A DNA stretch of 64,000 nt from Phanerochaete sordida (taxonomy: Eukaryota; Basidiomycota; Agaricomycetes; Polyporales; Phanerochaetaceae): positions 62,001 through 126,000 of the forward strand of contig BPQB01000034.1 in NCBI GenBank assembly GCA_019973155.2, written 5' to 3'. The notes beneath the pieces are model-generated. The model did no database searches. It had not been told where the DNA came from and was given only the letters and a program-made list of their open reading frames with translations. Positions 43,893 through 54,457 of this stretch are shown here, piece by piece; the stretch's first letter is position 1; each line of letters opens with the position of its first letter. Made by a program: the position numbers and the translations under genes.

Positions 43893-45464
43893 ATGACGTC
43901 CAGTACTTCGCGCCGGGCAGAATATAAAATTCTAGAGGAAGCGCTGTCGAAGCAAAAAGCCGAAAAGGAGCAGCTCGAGCGGAAGGCCGTGGAGATCCAG
44001 GCGCGAATACGACAACTAGACTCCGATATACTGTCTACAAAGTCGAGATGGACGATGCTCGCACCCGTCAACATGCTCCCGGACGACGTCATGATCGACA
44101 TCCTCCACATCGCGTACCTCCACGACTTCCCGCATTGCAGGACTGATGACGGCCTCTGTCACACCAATTCGCCCATCGCGTTTAGCCAGGTGTGCCGTCG
44201 CTGGCGAGCCCTCGCGCTTGGAATGCCTGCGCTGTGGACCTGCATTCACGTCACGCCCCACCAGACCAAAGGCTACCAGGCAATGGCGGCACTCTATCTT
44301 GAACGCTCCAGGAAGAGGCCGGTATCTGTCACATTCCAAGCTCATCTGGAGCCCTCAGAGCTCTTCCCTGCCTTCAAACCTGGGTGGCAACATTCCGCTT
44401 GGCCTCGGTACCGGGCCAGCTGGGAGGTGTTGTTGGCCCAGTCCCACCGATGGAAGCGCTGCGCGGTGTACACCACATTTTCGATAATGTCGTCCCATAT
44501 CACGCAATCCCTCCGTGGACGCATTCTTCCCCGCTTGCAGTACTTCGCACACTCGTTATCACTGGAGGGTACACAGAGCAACGGTGTCCGCTTCTTCGCG
44601 CCCAACCTTGGCCGCATGGACCTCATCAATGTCTCCCCAGGACATCCCAAGACAGACGCGTTCACCCGGCTTACAGAGCTCAAGCTCAGTGAATGCCCGA
44701 GCGTGCGGGAGCTCCAGAACGTACTATCGCAGACGCACCTTCTTCAGCAGTTGACGCTCAAGGACATCCAGTTGTACCACGGCTTTTTCGGCTGGACAGG
44801 TGATAGGCGGATCTACCTCCCCCACCTCCGGTCCTTGATACTCAGCGGCTACCATGAACACGACTTCGGTACGTCAGCGATCTCAGAAATATTCCGCTGC
44901 GCTCCGCACCTCGTCGAGCTGGTCCTCTGGGACGCCGACATTGTTGGTTCGGAGCTGAAGCTCGGCACACTGTCTATACCTCAATCTTTGCGCATCCTGC
45001 GCTACGGAGACTTCTGGATGGACAGCCGCGAGATAACGCCCAGCATTCCGGCGCTATTTCCCGGACTCGAGGAACTCCACTTCAACTGCGAGGTCGCTGT
45101 GGAAGTGCTGCACACGATGATCGAGCTTCACGAGTCGTCGGGTGTGGTCCCGCTGCCAAACCTCCGCACCCTCGTCTTCCCCGGGCATGTCGTCCACTTC
45201 GAAGACCCGCTAGGCGCTTTCCTCAAGCATCGCGCAAAGATCGGGCATCCTATACACACTGTCCGGCTCTCTAAGTACGCTTGGCGCAATCTTCATCGAA
45301 GAAGCCGGACCCTTCTGGCGAAGCATGCCTCGCAGATCATTACCCACTCTGGGAAGGACGATGGGGTGCAATGGGACTGGATAGATTGCGACTGGAATGG
45401 TGAGCTGAATGTCCCTGTATATATGCCGTGGGACGGGTCGTTCGATTGGTGGGACCAGTTTTAG
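43893..45464 (+). CDS. F-box protein, paralogue 2 (single exon, 523 aa)
   Basis: Same architecture as paralogue 1. The coiled-coil head is RRAEYKILEEALSKQKAEKE and the F-box is NMLPDDVMIDILHIAYLHDF with SQVCRRWRALALGMPALWTC. The repeat region has APNLGRMDLIN, RLTELKLSECPSVRELQNVL and LPHLRSLILSGYHEHDFGTS. The end is WDGSFDWWDQF. The first 140 residues are nearly the same as in paralogue 1, while the middle is much more diverged. This fits a constant Skp1-binding end and a changing substrate-binding part. No lesion is seen. Confidence 0.83.
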   Translation: MTSSTSRRAEYKILEEALSKQKAEKEQLERKAVEIQARIRQLDSDILSTKSRWTMLAPVNMLPDDVMIDILHIAYLHDFPHCRTDDGLCHTNSPIAFSQVCRRWRALALGMPALWTCIHVTPHQTKGYQAMAALYLERSRKRPVSVTFQAHLEPSELFPAFKPGWQHSAWPRYRASWEVLLAQSHRWKRCAVYTTFSIMSSHITQSLRGRILPRLQYFAHSLSLEGTQSNGVRFFAPNLGRMDLINVSPGHPKTDAFTRLTELKLSECPSVRELQNVLSQTHLLQQLTLKDIQLYHGFFGWTGDRRIYLPHLRSLILSGYHEHDFGTSAISEIFRCAPHLVELVLWDADIVGSELKLGTLSIPQSLRILRYGDFWMDSREITPSIPALFPGLEELHFNCEVAVEVLHTMIELHESSGVVPLPNLRTLVFPGHVVHFEDPLGAFLKHRAKIGHPIHTVRLSKYAWRNLHRRSRTLLAKHASQIITHSGKDDGVQWDWIDCDWNGELNVPVYMPWDGSFDWWDQF

Positions 45465-45979
45465 CTCTATCCAGGTGCTGCTTTTGCTACTCAACGATGT
45501 ACACTACAGAGCGAAAATTAGATCAGGTTCACTCCGACTCCGTATGGTGTTTAATGTCCCAGCTCTTCGCGGTGCAGTGTCATTACTACCTGCGTGCCAG
45601 TACTCACTGACCACTGTCAAGTTGAGCATATGCTTTGGCTACCCCCAGATATCCCTCGTATTAATCTGAGCACGTGTAAGAGACGAGTGCCTGCTCAGCT
45701 TGGCGCTCCAATCTCCGAGCGCAAAAGCCGCTCGAGATCTTTGACGGTCTTCAGGCTGTCCCCGACTGAAGGTGCGCGGTATTATCAGAGCTTCCTACCT
45801 TCGTAGCCACATACATAAGCTGACAAACGTTTCCTATATTTTCCACAGAGCTTCGTAGCCCGGCGAATATCGTGTCAACGGTATGACATGAGTCGGGGCC
45901 CGACCGAGCGAGGGAGGGCTTAGTATAAGTACACCTCAACCAACAGCCAGTTCTGAACAGAACTCCCCTCTCTCCTGCA
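45465..45979. promoter_or_regulatory. Promoter region of H-family gene 1
   Basis: 515 bp; TATAAG at 45924-45929, 51 bp before the start. No other gene is seen. Confidence 0.45.
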
Positions 45980-46981
45980 ATGTCCTCTTACAAGAACACA
46001 TACCCCCCGGACGCACCTCCGCCCCCATACCCTGCTGACGGCCGACAATACGTACCTGCAGCATATCCGGCGCCAAACGGCCCGCCGTCCACCCAGCCCG
46101 ACACTTCGTCCGTCGCTGGGCCCAGCAGCGGTGGAATCGGCGGCTTCATGAGGGGCCTTACCGGTCAGGTCCCGAGCGACCTGTTGAACCCGCCGCCGCC
46201 CTCGTTCTCCCGCCCGCCGCGCCGCGAGCTGCCATACACGCCGTTCGCGCCTCTCACCGTGGTGGGCATAGGCACGTCACTCGACAAGGGCTTCCCCGCC
46301 ATCCCCCCACCGGCCGCTATGCAGCCGCACCCTTTTGCAACGCACGACGTGTGCGAGGATGACTGGGTGCGCTTCGTCGGCGACATCCAGAAGGCGGGTA
46401 AGCTGTCGCCGATGAACCGCATCGTCGCGGGTGTGGCGCCGCTCGCGATGGGCATTGGTCTGGCGGGTAAGTGCGTAAGCGTGGCGTATGTTCATATATG
46501 ACTGAAGCATGGGCCAAGGGTTCTTCGTCTCGCGAGCAATCGAGGCGCGGATGAAGAGAAGCAAGAGCGCACCTGCAACGCAGATCGTAGACCATTGGAA
46601 CCATGTACGTACGCTTGACGTTTCGATTTCGCTCCCATCTGACTGCCGCAGTACTTCTTCTGGCCGCGCGGCATGGAGGTGGACCTCATCCATGGCCGTC
46701 ATGTCTACACCGAGCGCGAGACGCTTCCCGCGGATCTGGCACGGGTCGGGTACATGCCTACCGCGGCGGAAGGCTCCGATTTAGACTCGGACGTGGAAGA
46801 AGAGCGCCGTACTGGTGCGCACCCCGCCGGCATCGCCATTGGTGATCGCAGGTCAGAGAGGCGGGCGCGCAGAGAGGACCGGCGGTCAAGGAGGCGCGAC
46901 CGTCGTGACAACAGGAGTGACGAGCGTAATGCACGGCAAGAGCCATGGAAGCTTGTCATCACCTACAGACCTCCAGCTTAG
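45980..46981 (+). CDS. Uncharacterised proline-rich/charged protein, H family copy 1
   Basis: Function unknown; I recognise only a repeated family in this window. Three exons. The N-terminus is Pro/Tyr-rich (YPPDAPPPPYPADGRQY). The core has LLNPPPPSFSRPPRRELPYT, TSLDKGFPAIPPP and the phrase QPHPFATHDVCEDDWVRFVG DIQ. A GTAAGT intron joins LAG to FFVSRAIEARMKRSKSAPAT and QIVDHWNH. A second intron leads to YFFWPRGMEVDLIHGRHVYT. Next comes an acidic patch (DLDSDVEEE), a long Arg/Asp-rich basic tract (RRSERRARREDRRSRRRDRR) and the end EPWKLVITYRPPA. No signal peptide. The basic tract could bind nucleic acid or act as a nuclear signal; that is inference. Confidence 0.72.
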
Positions 46982-47949
46982 TTAGGACAGGCTTTGCTAC
47001 GTATTTCGTTCCAGCTACGTGATCTGCAGAGCCTGATGTGCCGCGGTCGTGTAGGTTCTTGTGGTCCGCGTAATTTCGTCTCCAGTGAATGCGAATTCAC
47101 GCCGTCATGGTCATAGAAAATAACGTATTAGATCCGCGCCAAGGTCACACACATGCCTCTGGAACGACGAGCCTTTGAGGTTGTATGCTTCTAGGATGTG
47201 AGCGTGAGCACTTGGCGATGCAGAACTGCCTCCATCGATTCATACCGTGTCTAGAACAAGTGCATCGCACGCCCCGCGTAAACATGCGGATTCGTCGCCT
47301 GAAAGCCTCATGCGACTATGGAGCGCGCTGCTTACGTTCCTTGGGCACAGTGCTAGCATGCGAACATCGGAACGAACCTGTGGTACGTAGCTACGGACGC
47401 AATTCTCGGCTTGCTGTAACAAAAGCTTCTCCACAGCGTATCTTGAGCTCCGCTGGGTCCAGTGCGTCCTCGCACTGGCCCTGGGTTCATTAGCAATACG
47501 GAGACAGGAGCGTCTGCAAGGATAGCGTGTGTGCGGCGGAAAGAACCCCTCGCCCGAGGCCGGGAGCTGTGCCACTCGGCAGCGCGCGCCATTCCGCTGG
47601 GCCGCGGGTCGGCCTCGTTCGTCGATTTTTGTAGGTCCCGCAAGCCTTCGCGATTCCGTCCGTGCCCCACCTGTGGAGAATTTATGGACTAAATGTTCAT
47701 GACGTTCACGAGCAGGACATTCAAGGCGGCATTAGAAGCTATCGCCTATCACTAAGCCACCGCCCCCTAGGACGACGCGGACGTCGAGACGCACAGCCTC
47801 AAAAGACGTAGGCAGTGAAGATCATTTCGCAACCGCAGTACTGGGCGACATTGTCAATCCACCAATAGCGTGGAGAGTTCGGGCCCCGGAGGAGGCTCAT
47901 AAAAACGGAGGCCAAGAAATCATTGGAGAGCAACCCAGTCGATCCCGCA
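46982..47949. other. Intergenic, H family copies 1-2
   Basis: About 970 bp; no gene supported. CATAAAAA at 47898-47905 is a TATA-like element 45 bp before the next start. Confidence 0.45.
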
Positions 47950-49058
47950 ATGTCCGACAAGCACACATACTCCTACGACGCCCCTCCTCCTCAGTACCTC
48001 TCAGATGACCACTACAACGCGTACAGGTCGTCTTCGAGGCAGCCCTCGCCCCAGCCCCAGCCCCAGCCTCAGTCGTCTCCTGTCCCCAGCTCGAGCAGCC
48101 CGCGCGCTGGCGGTGGCTTCTTGCAGGGGCTCTCGGGCAGCGAGATGAGCGATTTTCTCAATCCTCCCCCGCCGTCGTTCTCGCGCGCACCGCGCCGCGA
48201 GCTCCCGTACTCGCCCTTCCCGCCGCTCACCGCGCTGAGCGCGGGCGGCACGCTCGAGAAGGGCTTCGCGCCGCTGCCGCCCCCAAGCGCGGTGCAGCCG
48301 CACCCGTTCGCGACGCACGATGTCTGCGAAGACGACTGGGTGCGCTTCATCGGCGACATCCAGAAGGTCGGCAAGCTCTCGCCGATGAACAAGATCGTCG
48401 CGAACGTCGCGCCGATCACCATGCACGTCGGCGTCGCAGGTGGGTACGGCTCGCGCTCCTCTCACGCCTAGGCTGACCGCGCCGCCACGCAGGATTCTTC
48501 ATCACCCGCGCCATTGAGAACGGCATGCGTCGGCGCAAGATCGCGCCCGTGACGCAGCTCATCGAGCACTGGAACCACGTACGTCCTGCCCCCAGCCCCG
48601 CGCGCACACACGACTGACACAGTCTGCAGTACTTCTTCTGGCCGCGCGGCATGCAGGTCGACCTCACGCACGGGCGTTACGTCTACTCGGCGCGCGACGA
48701 GATCTCGCCGGAGCTCACGCGCGGGGGCTACGTGCCCTCCGCGGCGGACGACGACTCCGACTCTGACTCTGACTCGGACGACGACGCGCGCGACCGGCGC
48801 AGTGCCCGCCCACCCAGCGCCGACAACCGCCGTGAGGGCCGCACGCGGAGCGAGGAGCGCCGCGACAAGAGGCGCGAGAAGCGGGCGCGGAGCGAGGAGA
48901 AGAAGCAGGCGAAGCGGGAGAGGAGCAGGGAGCGCAAGGCGAGGAAGGATGAGAAGCGGGCGCGGAAGCGCGAGCGCCAGGACAGGAAGAAGGGCGAGAA
49001 GGATCTGAAGCACGAGCCGTGGAAGCTGGTCATCACGTACAAGGCTCCCGCATATTGA
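47950..49058 (+). CDS. Uncharacterised proline-rich/charged protein, H family copy 2
   Basis: Same three-exon plan as copy 1. The N-terminus holds a PQ dipeptide run (QPSPQPQPQPQ), then LNPPPPSFSRAPRRELPYSP, QPHPFATHDVCEDDWVRFIG, VAG|FFITRAIENGMRRRKIAP and LIEHWNH|YFFWPRGMQVDL. The tail is the longest of the family: an Asp/Ser run (DDDSDSDSDSDDDARD) followed by about 80 residues almost wholly of Arg, Lys and Glu (RRDKRREKRARSEEKKQAKR), ending KHEPWKLVITYKAPAY. The extreme charge segregation suggests an intrinsically disordered tail. Copy 2 ends only 135 bp from the convergent end of F-box gene 3. Confidence 0.75.
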
Positions 49059-49193
49059 CCTTGACTGACGTCCTCTCGAAGTAGATCTCTTCGTTGTGAC
49101 GATGTGGAATATCGTGTATTTATTACCCTGACCACTACACGCGAGCTGTATCTTCGCATGCAGTCGCTGAATATTCATGTTAAGTGACTGCGT

Positions 49194-50765
49194 TCAAAAT
49201 TGGTCCCACCAGCGGAGCGATCCGTGCCAAGGGAGATACACGGGTACGTTGCGGGTAACGTCCCATATCTCATACAGCCGATGGCTCCCCGCGTCCTCGG
49301 CATGACATATGAGCTGTACGGGATGTGATGCGAGGATGGCAAGGGCCTCGCGGCTGAGCTCCTTCAAGGTCTGCGCGGAGGCCTTGATAGTACTCACTGG
49401 GTAGCCGATTTGAGTGCGATGCTTGACAAAGCGAAGAAGCGTGCTCTCGGGAATAGTGGCTTGTGGGGGTAAAATCAGGGTTTGGAGGCGCGGCCAAGAG
49501 ATGATCCTGGACGACTGGTAGAGGTGAAAGATCGCATCCAGGACACGAGGAGCTATCGCGAAGAGCTCGAGCTCGCGGAGCTCCGGGAACGGTGGCGGCA
49601 TGTCGTTCCGAATGATGGCGCAGTCTCTTTCCAAAGCTCCGTATCGCAGGATGCGGAGGGACTGGGACAAGGGGAGACGGGAATCCTGGTGTTCTTCTAC
49701 AACAATATTGGCGTTCGAGATTATAAGCTCGTCGAGAGCTGGCGCGCCGCGGAGTATCACGGATATGAACGTGCCATTCCAAGCGCTCTCCTCACAATAA
49801 CTGATCAGCGCCAGGATATGAAGACGTGGGAGATGGATCGATACTGGAATTGGGTCACCGAACCCATGATGAAGATGAATGTGACTGAGGGTCAATTTTT
49901 CGAGGGAAGGAGCACAATGTCGCAGGGCGTTCAAAATTTCCGAAACTTCGCAACAGGAGGCTACTTTCAGCTCTGTCAGCCGTCGGAAAGCGTCTGTTTC
50001 TGGTACACGGATGCATAGGTTGTGGAGGTCTAGGTGCTTGAGATTTGGTGCGAAGAAACGAACGGGTGCCCTAGGCATGAACTCCTCGTCATATAGCTGA
50101 TGTCGAAAATACTGTAAGCGGGGTAGAATGCGTCCAGTCAGGCTGTGTGTAAGTCGGGCAGCGATCTTGCCGAAAGTGCTGAAGAGCGCACAGGCTTTCC
50201 ACCTGTGCGACTGCTCCAAAAGGATTTCCCAACTTGTCCAGTATCGAGAGAAGCTGTGGCGGTTGAAAAATTCCCACGAGGCGTCCATGTAAGGAATGCG
50301 AGAGAGGGGATCGGAGTAACAGACAAAAGACACCGACAGTGCGCGGTTTCTGGAGCGTGTGAGGTAGAGCTTGGCCATCTCGGGGTAACCCTTGGTCTGT
50401 AGCGGCGTGACGTGGATGCATGTCCACAGCGAGGCCATGCCGAGCGCGAGACGCCGCCAACGGCGACAGACCTGGCTGAAAGCGATGGGAGAGTGGGTGT
50501 TATAGAGACCGTCATCGGCTCTGCAGTGCGGGAAGTCGTGGAGGTACGCGACGCGAAGGATGTCGATCATGACATCATCCGGAAGTATGTTGACGGGAGC
50601 CAGCAGCGCAAGTCCTTCTCGAATGGACTGTATGGACGTATCGACCTCGCGCAGACGTGCCTCGCGCTCCGCGATTTCACGGGCGAGTCGCTGCCTCTCT
50701 GCCGTTTCGCTGGTCCACTTGCTCTGCAAGGCAGCGTACTCTGCTCGACGCAGCGTGCTGCACAT
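49194..50765 (-). CDS. F-box protein, paralogue 3 (single exon, 523 aa)
   Basis: Third F-box member, on the opposite strand. The coiled-coil head is RRAEYAALQSKWTSETAERQ and the F-box is NILPDDVMIDILRVAYLHDF with SQVCRRWRRLALGMASLWTC. The repeat region has APNLKHLDLHNLCIRVPETD and CAPSLEKLTLSHIHLHHGFG. The end is WHGSLRWWDQF. It is closer to paralogue 1 (both share ADDGLYNTHSPIAFSQVCRR and TRSRNRALS). No stop or frameshift. With the flanking H-family copies it makes the minus-strand half of the cluster. Confidence 0.83.
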   Translation of the reverse strand: MCSTLRRAEYAALQSKWTSETAERQRLAREIAEREARLREVDTSIQSIREGLALLAPVNILPDDVMIDILRVAYLHDFPHCRADDGLYNTHSPIAFSQVCRRWRRLALGMASLWTCIHVTPLQTKGYPEMAKLYLTRSRNRALSVSFVCYSDPLSRIPYMDASWEFFNRHSFSRYWTSWEILLEQSHRWKACALFSTFGKIAARLTHSLTGRILPRLQYFRHQLYDEEFMPRAPVRFFAPNLKHLDLHNLCIRVPETDAFRRLTELKVASCCEVSEILNALRHCAPSLEKLTLSHIHLHHGFGDPIPVSIHLPRLHILALISYCEESAWNGTFISVILRGAPALDELIISNANIVVEEHQDSRLPLSQSLRILRYGALERDCAIIRNDMPPPFPELRELELFAIAPRVLDAIFHLYQSSRIISWPRLQTLILPPQATIPESTLLRFVKHRTQIGYPVSTIKASAQTLKELSREALAILASHPVQLICHAEDAGSHRLYEIWDVTRNVPVYLPWHGSLRWWDQF

Positions 50766-51093
50766 CCTAGGAGTATAATTGACGATGCGTTGAGCAGAGA
50801 CGATGTAGATCCATAGTCAACATACCTGGTTAGTGGATGGTGGTTGAAAACAAAGTTTGTGAAGACAGCATGACCCAAGTAACGATTAGTAAGCTTCTAC
50901 TGTTACTCACTGTAAGTCAGGCGTCTAATGCGATAAGAGTCCAGCTTACCCACTACTTATCTAGCTTTCTTACTGTAAGCTATCCTCTGGCCGCAGCCAC
51001 AGCAAGCACTGGCGAGGTCAACGAAAACGGCCTCTCTCAACGCAGATCAATTATGGTCCATGATTTTAGACATCAATTAAACTTCCAGAGGAA
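50766..51093. promoter_or_regulatory. Promoter region of F-box gene 3 with AGTAAG/CTTAC cluster
   Basis: 328 bp. Between about 50880 and 50990 there are several AGTAAG / CTTAC / TTACT half-sites (gattagtaagcttc, gttactcactgtaag, cagcttacccactacttatc, ttcttactgtaagc), the densest of the three clusters. Confidence 0.5.
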
Positions 51094-52468
51094 CTATCGT
51101 CGAGCAGAGGCCGGGGGTCTGTACGTGATGACCAGCTTCCACTGCTCATCTCTAGCGTATCGGTCATTGAGCCTGTTGTCACGCCGCTCCCTCCTCATCG
51201 CCCGCTTCTCCTCTCGCCGCGCGCGTTTCGCGTCGCGCCGAGCCCGCTTCGCCGCACGTTTCTGTTCTCTCCGGCTCATCATCTCGCTCGTCCATGCGGT
51301 GTTGCCCGGCCGCTCGTAGTCCGAGTCCGAGTCGTCTTCATCATCGGACTCGTCGCCGCGTGTGTAGCCGTCGCGGGCGAGGTCCCCAGGCAAACGGCCG
51401 GAGCGCGTGAAGACGCGACTCCCGTGCACGAGGTTCACCTCCATGAGGCGCGGGTGGAAGAAGTACTGGACATTAATGTTGGTCAGCGCAAGGCAGACCC
51501 GAGCAGGCGCGAAGACGTACAGCATTCCAGTGCTCGACGAGCTGCGATACTGGGCCGCTCCTGTCGGTTCGAAACGCAGCCTCAATACCCTTGCTCAGAA
51601 TCGTACCTGGCGGCGCGTCAGGGTGTATTCAAGGGAGTCAAAACCGTCAACTCTCACCAATGATACCTGGCCGATCGCCGGCACCGGTCGCGACTCTGCT
51701 CGCAACAGGGTTGGCTGCAGCCTGGTGTATGTGTCCGAGGAAGGACGTCCAGTCTTGCTCGTTGACGTCGTGCGCCATGAACGGGTGCGGCGTGAGGTGG
51801 CTTGGGGGCGGAAGCAGTGGGAAGCCGCGATCGAGGTTTTTGTCGAGGCTCACCGCGACGAGCGGCGGAAAGGCCGTGTACGGAAACTGCTGCTGCGGCG
51901 CGCGCGAAAAAGATGGAGGCGGCGACGCGAGGAGGTCGCGCACGCCGTCGTTGCCCATGAGCATCCCGACGAGGCCGCTGATGGGTCCGCCGGCGGCGCC
52001 CCGAGGCCCCGCCCCGAGGCCCGCCCCAAGCAGTACCCGTGATGGACCTGCGCCTGCCCCGGACTGGTCGTATGGCGATTTCCCGTAAGTGTACGACGAG
52101 GCAGGTGACGAGCCGTAGGGCGCATAGGCAGCCGGGGGGACGGGAGATGAGGTACTTGAGCTCGGCACGCTCCTCATGCTCGGGCTTCCCTGGGGTTGAC
52201 GCGAAGGCTGCTGGTCGTAGCCGTACTCGGGCTGAGGCATCATGTCCTTCGTCTCGAAGGCCGGCGGCGGGCCCGCAGGCGGCATGTACGGGCTGTGCCT
52301 CGGGTCCGCACCTTCGTCTCTGCGGTCAGCGCCCGACGCGGTACCGCGGAAGGGGTTGCTGGGAGACGCTTTTCCCTCGTCTTCGTACGCAGGAGGTGCA
52401 TCTTCTTCGTGGTATTCGAGGCGGGAGGTCGACTTCTCGGACGGTTGTTCCTTGGAGTCGACGATCAT
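51094..52468 (-). CDS. Uncharacterised proline-rich/charged protein, H family copy 3
   Basis: Three exons. The long Pro/Tyr/Gly-rich N-terminus (RHSPYMPPAGPPPAFET, YGYDQQPSRQPQGSPS) is about 100 residues longer than in copies 1-2. The core is ASPPPSFSRAPQQQFPYTAF, KNLDRGFPLLPPPSHL and HPFMAHDVNEQDWTSFLG. Joins are IIG|TILSKGIEAAF and VEHWNA|YFFHPRLMEVNL. The tail has the acidic patch (DESDDEDDSDSDYE), a basic tract (RREQKRAAKRARRDAKRARR) and EQWKLVITYRPPASARR. It is the same subfamily as copy 4. A TATA box (CATATAAAAGG, 52533-52543) lies 65 bp upstream. Confidence 0.75.
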
Positions 52469-53253
52469 GGTGTGTAGTGAAGTGCTTGATAGGAGGTGGG
52501 TGAGTTGTGCTTTGCAGCGTCGCCGTCCGCGACCTTTTATATGATGAGGGTGCACCTAGTCGTGATAGCAGGGATCAGATGAACGTCACAGCCCCAGAAG
52601 TTAGGTACGACATACTGTTCATCGCAATTAGCGGAGGCAATGTCGGTGATGGACTGCGTCGAGATCGGGGGCCGGAAGCAGGCCTCGTGCGCAGCTGCAG
52701 CCACCGGCAGTCTACCAATCATCGCGCGTTCCGCAGCTTGCGGGCGCCGTAGAGGAGGCTGCTGGTGGCCTGTGCAATGGGCACGCTGTCAGTGAGGCGC
52801 AGAATAACACGGAAGCCATCGCAGACGGCTCATTTCCGTCTCAGGTGACGCATCGGCGACATAACGACCCGTGGAGAAGTTCTGGCTCTTCGGACGAGGT
52901 CGACTTGTAGCGCTGTACATCATAGAGTTTATTGCAAGCGACACGCTCATCGATGCAGCAAAGTCGTGCACCGGATAGCGATTGAGAACTCAACGAGACA
53001 GGGCGAGCGTGAGAGACAAAGCAGAGATAGGTATGAAAGAGGGGCACGAAAGCGCTTCGCAGGCGGTTTGGCCCCGGTCCCTCTCAGCCAGTTGTGTATA
53101 CGTAGGCTCAGTACTTCTGGGGTCGGGTTTTGAGGTTGTCGACCTCTCAACGAATAAAATTAAATACGCTGTCCTGAGGCACATCCAGAACACGCAAAGA
53201 CAGCTACTGCGGAACGTCCAACTAAAAGTCCCTAGTCTCAAGGAAGGAAGGTA
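52469..53253. other. Intergenic, H family copies 3-4
   Basis: About 785 bp; promoter of copy 3 and 3' side of copy 4. No gene is supported. Confidence 0.4.
52533..52543 (-). promoter_or_regulatory. TATA box, H family copy 3
   Basis: CATATAAAAGG on the minus strand, about 65 bp before the start at 52468. Confidence 0.6.
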
Positions 53254-54457
53254 TCATCGCAAAGGCCTAGACGAGATGAGCAGCTTCCAAGGCTCGTTGG
53301 ACTGGCCGCTGCCACCGCACACGTAGCCTTCGCGGACGAGTTCCGGGGACAGGCGGCCGGACGTCGTGTAGACATTACGCCCGTGCGCGAGGTTGACCTC
53401 CATTTGGCGGGGGTGGAAGAAGTACTACACACGATGCGGCTCATCAGCAGGAAGGTAGGGGATGGAAATAGTCGCAGGGGCGTACGCTGTTCCATTGGTC
53501 GACCACTTGGGTGACTGCGCCGCTGCGGCTGCTGCTGGACGCAGCGTCGACGCCCATGCTAACGAGTGTACCTGATCAAGAGATTAGCAGATAGCAAAAC
53601 GAGACGAAGGGACATTGACACGCACCAACAAGACTAGGCCTTCCGAAACGGCCTACAGTCACGGGCGTATTTGCGTTCGTATTGACACCGGCCTGCTGGA
53701 TGTCCCCGAGGAAGGACGTCCAGTCGACCTCGCTCACGTCGTGCGCCATGAAGGGGTGCGGGTTCAGTTGGCTTGGGGGCGGGGCGAGCGGGAAGCCGCG
53801 GTCGAGGTGCTTGTCGAAGCTCACAGCGACGAGCGGAGGGAAGGGGGAGTACGGGAACTGCGGCTGCGGCGTGCGCGAGAACGACGGCGGGGTCGACGAC
53901 GGCATGCTGCGCGCGCCGTCGTCGTCGTTATCCACTAGCGACCCTACAAGACCAAGGACGCCGCGACGCCGGGAACGAGGGCCCACGCCGAGGGCCGTCG
54001 AAACCAGGGGGGTCCTGCGGTATCCGCGGTAGCCGTACGCATACCGGTCAGCGACGACGGTGGTGGGCTGGACGTAGGTCACGGGTGCAGGTTGGTAAGT
54101 GGGGGTGGGTGACGGTGCGTAGGGTGCGAAGGCGGATGTCGGGGGCGGAGAAGACATGCCCATCATCCTGGAGTTTCCCTGGCCCTGGTACGAGGGTTGT
54201 TGGTCGTAATACCCGTGCTCAGGCTGGGCAAAGTTTGTCGTTCCCCCGAACTGCGGCGGAGGCCCCGCAGGGGGCATGTATGGGCTGCGCTGCCGGGGCG
54301 GAGCTTGACCCTCGAAGACACCGCGCGACGAAGGATCCTGGAAAGGATCGCGCGGGGACGATCTCCCCTTCCCTTCATACGCAGGGAGTCCGTCGTGTTC
54401 GTGGTACTCGTAGCTGTACGTCGAATTGGCGGAAAGGCCTTCCTTGAAGTCGGACAT
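53254..54457 (-). CDS. Uncharacterised proline-rich protein, H family copy 4 (charged tail lost)
   Basis: The start at 54457 gives MSDFKEGLSANSTYSYEYHE, then RSPYMPPAGPPPQFGGT, STPPSFSRTPQPQFPYSPFP, KHLDRGFPLAPPPSQLNPHP and HDVSEVDWTSFLGDIQ. Joins are SLVG|TLVSMGVDAASSSS, VDQWNS|YFFHPRQMEVNL and AHGRNVYTTSGRLSPELVRE. Directly after GYVCGGSGQS it reaches NEPWKLLISSRPLR and stops at 53254-53256. The acidic patch and long basic tract present in copies 1-3 are absent, although the sequence motifs on both sides remain. This looks like a clean internal loss in the last exon. Frame is kept. Confidence 0.72.

Noticed and set aside
47950..49058. Repeat-rich coding (PQ and DSDS runs) considered as a microsatellite or CRISPR-like array
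   Set aside because: The repeats are short, in frame and bounded by conserved family motifs; no spacer-repeat pattern exists anywhere in the window.
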